Part shown: one piece after another, positions 7,230 through 14,746 of the stretch | Position numbering within the stretch: the first letter of the stretch is position 1 | Layout: each line of letters begins with the position of its first letter | DNA from: JAWLGW01 sp964569055 | GTDB taxonomy: Bacteria > Planctomycetota > J058 | Assembly: GCA_964569055.1 (NCBI GenBank) | Contig: CAZMSZ010000010.1 | Coordinates: 1-45,581 of the forward strand | DNA length: 45,581 bases | Direction of reading: 5' to 3' | Position numbers and translations under genes: made by a program | The notes under the pieces: generated by a model | What the model was told of the DNA's origin: nothing | Database searches by the model: none | Seen by the model: only the letters and a program-made list of their open reading frames with translations

Positions 7230-9503
7230 ATGTCCAGCACGGCTCGGTCGATTCTGGTGGCGGCGCTGATCGGTGGGGTGCTCGCGGGCTGCAACAGCGG
7301 CAAGCGCGAGGAGGGCAGCACCGCTGCTGGGAGCGTGGGGCTGCCGAGCACGACGGGCGGCCTTCCGGGCGGCGGCGTCGTGGTCGGCGGCGCGGACAAC
7401 GACCCCGACCGCGACGGGCTGACCAACGACGAGGAGGCGTTCTTCGGGACCGACCCCAACGACCCCGACACCGACGACGACGGGATCGTGGACGGCCGCG
7501 ACCTCGCCCCGCTGTTCGGCGCCGCGTCCTACGGTCCGTTCGAGACCACCTACCCCGCGGGCGGCGTGCACACCACGCAGCGCTACACGGTCGCCGGCAT
7601 GACCGGCAAGTCGAAGGTCGAGAAGAACTACATCTTCGGCTGGGCCGAGACCTACTCGGGCACCAAGGGGACCCGCAGCAGCGACCTCTCCACCAGCAAC
7701 GTGCTGAAGGAGATGAAGGCGGCCGCCGATCAGGCCGACTTCGTCCCGGTCGAGGCCGCCGACAAGGGCGGCGCCGCGAGCCTGGGGTCGCACCGCTACA
7801 AGAAGACGTTCTGGCCGAGCCGCTACACGATCGACTACACCTTCGACTCCAAGCAGTACGACGTCGGCTTCCGCAACAAGCAGGCGACGACGATCCGCGA
7901 CAAGGCGGGCCGCGCGCTGGCGAGCCGCAGCTTCCCGATCACCGTCCACGGCGGCTACAGCTCGACGGTGATCCTCCAGTTCGCGGTGGACGCCGCGGCC
8001 GACCGCTACCAGGACGGCACCGACAGCTACGTCTACCCCGCGGTCACGTTCCAGGTGTTCGGCGGGACCGACCTCCTCGACGCCAAGCTGGTCGCGGACG
8101 ACGTCGCGGTCGGGGCGGGCCTCAACGAGCACGCCTACGAGGTGCGCCTCCCGCTGCCGACCCCCGCCGGCGGCGCGTCGGCCGAGTGGACCGTGGTGGT
8201 GACCCCCGTCTGGGCCGTGAAGCACGCCGGCCAGAACCCCTCGGTCGAGGCGATCGACGCCGCCAACCTGCGGATCGGCGCGGTGGCCCACGACCAGAAG
8301 CTGAGCACCGGCAAGGACCGGAGCCAGACGGTCACCGGGATCTTCGCGGACCTCCGCGACATGTCGACCGACCTGCGCGCCGCCGCGGCGAGCGCGAGCT
8401 TCCACGCGGTCAAGACCGACACCAAGACGGTGATCAGCCGCGACACCTCGAGCAACCGCCCGACGACCGCGCTGCAGTGGACCTACTCGATCGTCAACAC
8501 CACCGCCTCGATCGCCCGCCTCGCGGTCGGCACGCTGGTGCAGATCGACGAGTTCACCTCCTGGACCAGCGGGGCCGACCTCGCCTCGCTCATGAAGCCC
8601 GAGGACGCCAAGCGCTACGGGAACATCATCGAGCAGCTCCAGAAGGTCCAGAACGCGGCCAACGCGGTGGTGCACGGCCTGCAGGCGGTCGTCTCGATCC
8701 AGCAGGGCGACACGATCCGCGCGACCCTCTACATCGCCCGCAGCGTGACCGAGGTGTTCCGCGCGATCGGTGACACCGAGCTGATTCGCGCCGGGGCGGC
8801 GGCCGCGGCCTTCGCGACCGACGTCTACGAGGCATACGACGCCTTCCGCAAGGGCGACAACCTGCGCGGCACCCTCTACGTGATCCGCGCCAGCGTCGAC
8901 GTCCTGCAGGCCTTCAACAGCGAGTGGGCCGCCGCGGGCAACGCGGTGCTCGGCGCGGCGGTGAGCGGCGTCCAGGCGCACCAGGCCTTCATGGACGGCG
9001 ACGACGCGCTCGGGATCGTGCACGTCGCCCGCGGCGCCGGCTCGCTCGCCCGCTACTTCTTCCGCGGCCAGGAGATCCTCGGGATCCCCGCCGGCAGCGT
9101 GATCACCGTCGCGCTCGGCCTGGTCGACGTGGGCTACAACATCTACCAGGCCACGCAGCAGAGCGACTCGATCCTCAAGCAGATGTTCATCGAGGACGCC
9201 GTGGCCGCCGCGGTCGACACCGCGATCTTCCTGATCCCGACCGTGGGCCCGGTGATCCAGGTCGTCTGGCGCGTGGCCTGGACCGCCCTGACCTGGATCT
9301 TCCCCGACCTGGCGAAGTACCGCATGTTCCGCTCGCCGGGCGCGTTCCTGACCTTCGTCGGCCAGGTGTTCTTCACCAACTCGATCCCCTCGGCCTACGC
9401 CGAGGAGGCCTACGAGCAAGCGGCGAACGAGCTGCTCGACGTGCTCAAGCAGAAGGATGCGGCGGGCGAAATGGTCTTCGCGCTGTTCCCGCGCACGAGC
9501 TGA
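7230..9503 (+). CDS. Large lipoprotein with thrombospondin-3-like Asp repeats and helical repeats
   Basis: 757 residues. The signal peptide ends in a lipobox (VLAGC, Cys21), so the protein is probably lipid-anchored. An Asp-rich calcium-binding segment follows (NDPDRDGLTNDEEAFFGTD and DPDTDDDGIVDGRD), matching thrombospondin type 3/EF-like repeats. The middle (about 90-420) is beta-rich. From about 470 to 640 there are at least three diverged helical repeats of 48-55 residues, aligned on GDTIRATLYIARSV, GDNLRGTLYVIRASV and GDDALGIVHVARGA. A hydrophobic hairpin-like stretch (AVDTAIFLIPTVGPVIQVVW) lies near the C-terminus. The function is unknown; the hydrophobic end could insert in or contact a membrane. 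A strong terminator follows. Confidence 0.8.
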   Translation: MSSTARSILVAALIGGVLAGCNSGKREEGSTAAGSVGLPSTTGGLPGGGVVVGGADNDPDRDGLTNDEEAFFGTDPNDPDTDDDGIVDGRDLAPLFGAASYGPFETTYPAGGVHTTQRYTVAGMTGKSKVEKNYIFGWAETYSGTKGTRSSDLSTSNVLKEMKAAADQADFVPVEAADKGGAASLGSHRYKKTFWPSRYTIDYTFDSKQYDVGFRNKQATTIRDKAGRALASRSFPITVHGGYSSTVILQFAVDAAADRYQDGTDSYVYPAVTFQVFGGTDLLDAKLVADDVAVGAGLNEHAYEVRLPLPTPAGGASAEWTVVVTPVWAVKHAGQNPSVEAIDAANLRIGAVAHDQKLSTGKDRSQTVTGIFADLRDMSTDLRAAAASASFHAVKTDTKTVISRDTSSNRPTTALQWTYSIVNTTASIARLAVGTLVQIDEFTSWTSGADLASLMKPEDAKRYGNIIEQLQKVQNAANAVVHGLQAVVSIQQGDTIRATLYIARSVTEVFRAIGDTELIRAGAAAAAFATDVYEAYDAFRKGDNLRGTLYVIRASVDVLQAFNSEWAAAGNAVLGAAVSGVQAHQAFMDGDDALGIVHVARGAGSLARYFFRGQEILGIPAGSVITVALGLVDVGYNIYQATQQSDSILKQMFIEDAVAAAVDTAIFLIPTVGPVIQVVWRVAWTALTWIFPDLAKYRMFRSPGAFLTFVGQVFFTNSIPSAYAEEAYEQAANELLDVLKQKDAAGEMVFALFPRTS

Positions 9504-9530
9504 GCGACCAAGACACTCCTCTCCCTCCCG

Positions 9531-9566
9531 CGCGCCCCGGAGTCCGCTCCGGGGCGCGTCGTTCTT
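9531..9566 (+). terminator. Intrinsic terminator after the lipoprotein gene
   Basis: A perfect 12-base-pair stem (CGCGCCCCGGAG / CTCCGGGGCGCG) with loop TCCG is followed by the T-rich TCGTTCTT. It lies 28 bases after the stop of the large lipoprotein gene. Confidence 0.8.
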
Positions 9567-9658
9567 CCGGAACAGCGAGAGGGGGCGGGTCTGGCCGCTG
9601 GTGCGCTGGGTGGGTTAGAACGTGCCCGCCCCGGGGACGGACTATCCTTGGAGGACGT

Positions 9659-10189
9659 GTGACCGCACGACGCCGGCAGCTCCTGCTCGTCGCCCTGACC
9701 CTGCTCGTCGCCGCCCCGGGCTGCGCGTCGAGCCCGCGGGCGCCCCTCGAGCCCGTGGCGTCCGTTCCGCTGGCGGGGGCGCTCGCCTGGCGACTGGAGC
9801 GGTGGACGCCGATCGAGCACCGGCCGGGGAGCTCTCAGCTGGTGTTCGTCGCCGAGCCGCCCGCCGACCTCGCGCTCGACGCGACCTGGGACAACGACGT
9901 GGATATCGACGTCCGCGTGCTGCGCTTCGAGGGCTCCTCGGCCAACTTCGACGGGCAACAGGCCCACGGGCTCGAGCTGCCGATCCGAGCCGCCCTCGAA
10001 CAGGACGGCCTGCTCCGACTCCGGCTCGGGACCGCCTGCGCCGACACGCACCTGGGGGGCGCGCACGAGGAGCTGGCCATGCTCGAGGAGCTCGACGTAC
10101 GAATCGACGTGGTGTTCAGGCGGGAGACGGGCGAGCAGCGCCGCTACCAGGGCTTCGTCCGCGCCGAGTTCGTGCCGCCCAGCCGCTGA
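9659..10189 (+). CDS. Small putative lipoprotein
   Basis: 176 residues with a GTG start after GGAGGA (9650-9655). The N-terminus has an Arg-rich stretch, a hydrophobic core (LLLVALTLLVAAPGC) and a plausible lipidated Cys at about residue 22. The mature part is about 150 residues of mixed alpha/beta sequence with WDNDVDIDVRVLRFEG and a run of acidic residues near LAMLEELDVRIDVVFRR. It resembles planctomycetal uncharacterised lipoproteins whose role is unknown. It converges on the gene ending at 10204; their stop codons sit in one hairpin. Confidence 0.7.
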   Translation: MTARRRQLLLVALTLLVAAPGCASSPRAPLEPVASVPLAGALAWRLERWTPIEHRPGSSQLVFVAEPPADLALDATWDNDVDIDVRVLRFEGSSANFDGQQAHGLELPIRAALEQDGLLRLRLGTACADTHLGGAHEELAMLEELDVRIDVVFRRETGEQRRYQGFVRAEFVPPSR

Positions 10190-10209
10190 GCGCGCCTTCG
10201 CGCTCAGCG
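10184..10209. terminator. Hairpin spanning two convergent stop codons
   Basis: A perfect 11-base-pair inverted repeat (CGCTGAGCGCG, loop CCTT, CGCGCTCAGCG). The left arm contains the TGA of the plus-strand lipoprotein gene and the right arm the TGA of the minus-strand gene. It could act as a bidirectional terminator although there is no T-run. Confidence 0.55.
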
Positions 10210-10779
10210 TGGCTGTGATCCCGGGGCTTCGCGCTCAGCCCCGCGCTGGCTCTGCCGGCGCTGAGGCACCAGCACGGGGACCAGCGGGCGCCGCACGACG
10301 CGCAGGACCACCCAAGCACCATGGGCGGCGAGCACCAGGGCGAGCAGCGCCAGCGTCGCCCTGCTCGAGGCGACCGCGTACAGGATCCCGCACCCGATCC
10401 CGCTCAGGATCATGCTGGCGATCGGGGCGGCGACCACCTCGCCGGCGCTCGCCTCCTCCTCGCGCCGCTCGAACCCCAGGACCGCCTCGAGCGCGAGCAG
10501 CAGCTCGCGGACCTCGCCGAGGACGACGAAGTGATGCTCGCCCCCGGTGGTGATCACCTCGACGAACCTGCTGCCGTGGCCCCGGACCTCGGCGATCGCG
10601 TCGAGCGGCACGCAGACGTCCTTCTGCGCGTGGAGCGCGATCTCCTCGATCGCGAACGGCGAAGCGGTGGGGAGCCGCTTGGCCGGCTCCTCGTCGACCT
10701 CGATCAGGCGCAAGCCGGCGTCGTCGATCTGGACGAACGTGGTGGCGGTCACGTCGGTGTGTACGAACATGGCGGACAC
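10204..10779 (-). CDS. Uncharacterised membrane protein, paralogue of its neighbour
   Basis: 191 residues. The GTG at 10779 follows GGGAGGAG and gives an N-terminus (VSAMFVHTDV) that aligns with MTAMFVNTGV of the gene at 10965-11603; an ATG at 10770 is the alternative. About 120 soluble residues with strand-rich patterning (FVQIDDAGLRLIEVDEEPAK, DVCVPLDAIAEVRG, HFVVLGEVREL) resemble a PH-like fold, which is inference. Two predicted membrane segments follow (ASMILSGIGCGILYAV and ATLALLALVLAAHGAWVVL), then a basic tail. It has no recognised family. The pair arose by tandem duplication, and this copy lacks a segment between the two membrane helices. Confidence 0.65.
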   Translation of the reverse strand: MSAMFVHTDVTATTFVQIDDAGLRLIEVDEEPAKRLPTASPFAIEEIALHAQKDVCVPLDAIAEVRGHGSRFVEVITTGGEHHFVVLGEVRELLLALEAVLGFERREEEASAGEVVAAPIASMILSGIGCGILYAVASSRATLALLALVLAAHGAWVVLRVVRRPLVPVLVPQRRQSQRGAEREAPGSQPR

Positions 10780-10964
10780 GGAGCGCGCTCCTCCCGGTGG
10801 CGTCGACTCGCGGCTGGCAAGGAGCGCTTCGGCGTCGTCACCGGCGGGCAGGCAACCTAACTCAGCGCAAGCCGACCCGCGCGCTCCCCCGGGAGTGCGG
10901 GGGCCGCACGGTTGGCTCGAGTGCGCGAGCCGTCGCTCGAACGACAGCTCCCTGGGCGTTCCGT

Positions 10965-11603
10965 TCAGCTCCGCGCCGGCTCTCTCGCCGCTGACGGCAC
11001 CAGGACGGGGACCAGCGGGCGACGCACGACGCGCAGGGCCAGCCACGCGCCCAGCGCGGCGAGGACCAGGGCCGTGAGCCCGAGCGCGCCCGTCGGGCCG
11101 AGCGCATCGCCGATGGCGGCCAGCAGGGCCTTGGCGCCCGCGTGCCGCCCCGGGCGGACGTCGCCCTGAGTGGCGCCGCTCGCGGCGATCCCATACAGGA
11201 TGCCGCCCCCGATCCCGCTCAGGATCATGTACACGATCGGCGCGACGAGGGCCTCGCCGAGGGTCGCCTGCTCCATCTGCCGCTCGCAGCCGAGCGCGGC
11301 CTCGAACGCGGCGAGCGCGTCGGCGGCCTTGCGCTCCTCTCGAAACGACAGGAAGTGGCGCTTGCCCGAGGTGGTGACCACGTCCAGGCCGGAGCCGAGC
11401 CCGCCCTGCACCTTCGCGATCTGGTCGAGCGGCACCAGCACGTCCCGCTGCGAGTGAGGGGCGATGGCCTGGAGGTCGAACGGCGGCTCCTTGGGCAGCT
11501 TCTTCGCGGGCTTCTCGTCGACCTCGATCATGCGCAGACCCTCGGCGTCGATCCGGACGAACGTGGTCGCGATCACACCGGTGTTCACGAACATGGCGGT
11601 CAT
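10965..11603 (-). CDS. Uncharacterised membrane protein, tandem paralogue
   Basis: 212 residues, ATG after AAGGAG. Strongly similar to the protein at 10204-10779 over its length, with shared blocks such as ATTFV-ID-GLR-IEVDE-PAK, MILSGIG-GILY and LRVVRRPLVPVLVP. It differs mainly by a roughly 25-residue insertion between the membrane segments (TQGDVRPGRHAGAKALLAAIGDAL, in part). The soluble N-terminal part precedes two membrane helices, so most of the protein would face the cytoplasm. The function is unknown. Upstream sequences of the two genes also share blocks, so regulation may have been duplicated as well. Confidence 0.65.
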   Translation of the reverse strand: MTAMFVNTGVIATTFVRIDAEGLRMIEVDEKPAKKLPKEPPFDLQAIAPHSQRDVLVPLDQIAKVQGGLGSGLDVVTTSGKRHFLSFREERKAADALAAFEAALGCERQMEQATLGEALVAPIVYMILSGIGGGILYGIAASGATQGDVRPGRHAGAKALLAAIGDALGPTGALGLTALVLAALGAWLALRVVRRPLVPVLVPSAAREPARS

Positions 11604-11737
11604 GAAGGTGCTCCTTCCCGGGCGTGCCGGCGCGTGGCAAAGAGCGCTCCCGGGCATCGCCCGTCTGGTACGCGAGTTAGCGCAGGTGAGCCGCGCGTTT
11701 CCCGGATCCGGGAGGGCGGGGCCCGCACGGTTCGCGC

Positions 11738-13483
11738 TCAGCGTGGCCCGTGCACCCGCAGGGTCGGCTCGCCCTCGCGGATCACCAGGCTGGTGTCGAC
11801 CGGGAGGTCCTCGAACACCTGCGTCCCGGCCGGGCCGGGCCAGCGGACCTCGAGGCGCTCGATCCGCTCCGCGCGGCCGAGGCCGAAGGCCGCCTCGAGG
11901 GCGTCGTTGTGGCCGGCGTGGCCGAGGCCGCCCGCGATCACGCGGGTCTGGGTCAGGCCGCCGGCGGTCACACGCACGCGGGCGCCGATCGCGTCGCGGT
12001 TCGCGCCGCGGCCGGGGCCGCGGCCGACGAGGCGCACGTTCAGCCAGTGGTTGCGCTGGCCGAGGCGGTTCTCGAACAGCGCGATCCGCAGCGGCTGCGC
12101 CTGGCGCTGCTCGGGGGTCAGCCGCATGTGCGAGTTGCCGACCAGGATGTCGACGTCGCCGTCGCGGTCGTAGTCCGCCAGGCTGAGCTGCGTGCAGTTG
12201 AGCCAGTCGAGCCCGGCCCACCCGGTGGCGTCCTCGAACCGGCCGGGCGCGACCTGGCGGAACAGGCGCAGGCGCTGCTCGTCGGGGTAGTCGCCCGACG
12301 CGATCAGGAGGTCGAGCCAGCCGTCGTTGTCGACGTCGAGCCAGCCGGCGTACAGGTCGCCCTGGTTCCAGGAGGCGCTCGCGTGGCGGCGCGCCGCCGC
12401 GTCGGGGTGGCGCGCGAAGCGGAGCGGGCTGGCGCCGAGGTTCTCGAGCACGCTCGAGCGGTCCGAGGACGAGCCCGCCCAGGCGTGGGTGATCTCGCCG
12501 AGGAACAGGTCGAGGTCGCCGTCGTTGTCGTAGTCGCCGCACGGCGCGTCGAACGTGTTGCCGTTGGCGCGGAACGGCAGCTCGTCCTCGCGCTCCACTC
12601 CGAACCGCTCGCGGAACATGCGCTTGGTCGACTCGGGGTAGGTCCCGCTCTGGTCCTCGTCCCCCGCGAACCCGCTCGCCTGGCCGACCTCGCGGAACGT
12701 CCCGTCCCGCTGGTTGAGGTAGAGCAGGTTCCGCTGCCGTCCGTAGGCGCACACCAGGACGTCGGTCCAGCCGTCGCCGTCGACGTCGTACGTGGCGAGC
12801 CCGTACACCGGGCGGCGGCTGTCGGGCTCGCCCGGCTCGCGGCGGAGCGCGAGGCCGGCCGCCTCGGTGCGCTCCTCGAACGTGCCGTCGCCCTTCCCGC
12901 GCAGCAGGTGGAGCGGGTAGGCCTCCAGCTCCAGCCCGCCGGTCACGTAGTGGGCGCCCGTCACCAGGTCGAGCACCCCGTCGCCGTCGTAGTCGAGGAG
13001 CGCGCCCGCCACCAGCGTCTCGGCCGGGATCAGCGGGGGCGCCTCGCGGGGCGCGGGGAAGCGGGTCGCCTCGCCGCGCTGCTGCAGCCGGACGTGGCTG
13101 GCGCGCCCCTCGGCGTATCGGCCCGGCATCTCCTTGGCCTCGCCGTAGCCCACCATGAGGTCGCGCGCGCCGTCGCCGTCGAGGTCGGCCACCAGCAGCA
13201 GGTCGGCGCGCGGCGCGCCCTCGCCGAGGAGCGGGGCCTCCTCGAAGCGCCGCCCGCCGCGCGGGTCCGGTCGGTTGAGGAACAGGCGCTCGTTGTGGAG
13301 CAGGGCGTCCACCCAGCCGTCGCCGTCGACGTCGCACAGCACGTTGCGGTGGAACAGCCCCTCGGTCGGGAGGCCGCGCCGGGCGGCGACCTCGACGAAC
13401 ACGGGCTCGGCGTCCTGCGCGGCGAGCGGCCCCGCGAGCGCCGCGCTCAGCAGCGCGGCCGTGAAGGAGCGAGCGAGGGTCAT
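11738..13483 (-). CDS. FG-GAP/VCBS and ASPIC_UnbV (CRTAC1-like) secreted protein
   Basis: 581 residues. The signal peptide (LARSFTAALLSAALAGPLAAQ) is followed by seven or more FG-GAP/VCBS calcium-binding turns, for example DVDGDGWVDALL, DLDGDGARDLMV, DYDGDGVLDLVTG, DVDGDGWTDVLV, DYDNDGDLDLFLG, DVDNDGWLDLLI and DYDRDGDVDILVG. The last 100 residues are an ASPIC/UnbV domain (IGARVRVTAGGLTQTR, LEVRWPGPAGTQVFEDL). Such proteins form integrin-alpha-like propellers outside the cytoplasm and are much expanded in Planctomycetota; their ligands are mostly unknown. The ATG overlaps the stop of the Vps62-like gene by four bases (ATGA), so the two are co-translated. Confidence 0.9.
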   Translation of the reverse strand: MTLARSFTAALLSAALAGPLAAQDAEPVFVEVAARRGLPTEGLFHRNVLCDVDGDGWVDALLHNERLFLNRPDPRGGRRFEEAPLLGEGAPRADLLLVADLDGDGARDLMVGYGEAKEMPGRYAEGRASHVRLQQRGEATRFPAPREAPPLIPAETLVAGALLDYDGDGVLDLVTGAHYVTGGLELEAYPLHLLRGKGDGTFEERTEAAGLALRREPGEPDSRRPVYGLATYDVDGDGWTDVLVCAYGRQRNLLYLNQRDGTFREVGQASGFAGDEDQSGTYPESTKRMFRERFGVEREDELPFRANGNTFDAPCGDYDNDGDLDLFLGEITHAWAGSSSDRSSVLENLGASPLRFARHPDAAARRHASASWNQGDLYAGWLDVDNDGWLDLLIASGDYPDEQRLRLFRQVAPGRFEDATGWAGLDWLNCTQLSLADYDRDGDVDILVGNSHMRLTPEQRQAQPLRIALFENRLGQRNHWLNVRLVGRGPGRGANRDAIGARVRVTAGGLTQTRVIAGGLGHAGHNDALEAAFGLGRAERIERLEVRWPGPAGTQVFEDLPVDTSLVIREGEPTLRVHGPR

Positions 13484-14646
13484 GGCGACTCCTGCAGCGC
13501 GGCGGCCACCGCGCCCCGCGCGCGCAGCACGTCGCGCCACGGGGTGCCTTCGCCGTGGCGCCCCCACGAGCGCTTGACGAGCGGCCCGGTGGGGCTGGCC
13601 CCGATCTCGAGCCCGGCGAGCTCGATCCCATCGGGCCCCCAGCGGCCCAAGAACGCCTGCCAGCGCGCGACCGCGGCGGTCGGGCGGCCACGCTCCCCCA
13701 GCCGCACGATCGGTCCGCGCCAGGCATCCCAGGTCGGCCCGCGCCCGTTCGCCACGTCGTGGTGCTGCACCAGCCAGGTCGGGACGGGGGTCGAGGGGAG
13801 CGTGCAGGCGACCGGATAGGAGGCGTGCTTCCCCTGACTCACGTAGACCACCGGGTGCTCGCCCTCGACCCGCTCGAGGTCGTCCCCGGCCACCAGCAGA
13901 CACTTGGCGTGGCCGTAGTAGAAGCCCTCGAGCAGGCGCGGGGGGTCGAGGCGCACGCGGTAGGCGGTGTGCTCCCAGTCGCAGCGGTGGTCGCCCAGGG
14001 TGACCGGCAGCCCGAGCACGCGCGCCTCCGCGCGGTCGTAGCCGTAGAACACCCAGTACTCGCAGAACACCTCGCCCGGCGCGTCGGCCGGATAGACGTG
14101 CGCGTAGACCGGCGCGCTCCCGAGCGGGTCGCCCACCAGCCGCGAGGGGAAGCCGACCACGTTGGCCCCCTCGAACCCCTCGCGCCGGCCGCCCGCCGCC
14201 AGCTCGACCGTCGTCCGCGCGCCGTCCTCGAGGGCGACCTCGAACCGCCCGGCCTCGAGCGCGGCCAAGAACCGCTCCACCGACAGCGGGAAGAACTCCT
14301 CGTCGCGGTTCTGCCGGCTCGAGGGGCCGCTGGGGTCGTGGGCCGTGAACCGATAGCGCGGCGCGTGGCGACGCGCGATCGCCAGCTCGAGCGCGTCGTC
14401 GAGGCCGTCGCCGTCCTGGTCCTCCCCAGGCGCGGGCGGCGCGGCCTCCGCCAGCGAGGCGACCGCGGCGGCGGTGGCGCTCGCCGCGACGACCGCCGGC
14501 TCGGGCCCGTCGTGCACGGGCCCGAGGACCAGCAGCAGCGCGCCGACCAGCGCGACCGGCGTCAGCGCGCCCGCGACGGCGCGGCGCCGCCAGCGAGCCT
14601 CGGGCGCGGGTCCCGTGTCGTCTTGGTCCTGCTCGGGGGCGCTCAT
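13480..14646 (-). CDS. Membrane-anchored Vps62-like (DUF946-type) domain protein
   Basis: 388 residues. A short cytosolic head is followed by one membrane segment (about 23-42, AVAGALTPVALVGALLLVLG). A dockerin/EF-like Asp loop comes next (DQDGDGLDD, 76-84), then a large domain. That domain contains EEFFPLSVERFL (116-127), EYWVFYGYD (196-204), GDHRCDWEH (218-226) and SQGKHASYP (270-278). These blocks match the Vps62/DUF946 family, which also has a distant likeness to the GHRHDWE motif of NLP-type proteins. The Asp/Trp/Glu/His cluster could bind a metal, which is inference. In bacteria the family has no settled function. It precedes and is coupled to the FG-GAP/ASPIC gene, suggesting a surface complex. 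Confidence 0.7.
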   Translation of the reverse strand: MSAPEQDQDDTGPAPEARWRRRAVAGALTPVALVGALLLVLGPVHDGPEPAVVAASATAAAVASLAEAAPPAPGEDQDGDGLDDALELAIARRHAPRYRFTAHDPSGPSSRQNRDEEFFPLSVERFLAALEAGRFEVALEDGARTTVELAAGGRREGFEGANVVGFPSRLVGDPLGSAPVYAHVYPADAPGEVFCEYWVFYGYDRAEARVLGLPVTLGDHRCDWEHTAYRVRLDPPRLLEGFYYGHAKCLLVAGDDLERVEGEHPVVYVSQGKHASYPVACTLPSTPVPTWLVQHHDVANGRGPTWDAWRGPIVRLGERGRPTAAVARWQAFLGRWGPDGIELAGLEIGASPTGPLVKRSWGRHGEGTPWRDVLRARGAVAAALQESP

Positions 14647-14746
14647 GGGGCGACCAGGGTAGCGCGTCGGGCCGCGTTTCGCGCGCTCGATCGGCGGCCG
14701 CGGGGAGCCGCCGCCGCGCTACGATCGGGCGTCGAGGAGGAGGGTC

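Noticed and set aside
7195..7230. Resemblance to a cyclic-di-GMP (GEMM) riboswitch start (GTGCACAGGGC ... GGGACGC).
   Set aside because: The GNRA tetraloop, the conserved A-rich joins and the second stem are missing, and the match runs directly into the ribosome site.
14697..14725. Promoter for the DUF1501 gene at TACGAT (14720-14725).
   Set aside because: No acceptable -35 hexamer lies at 16-18 bases spacing.
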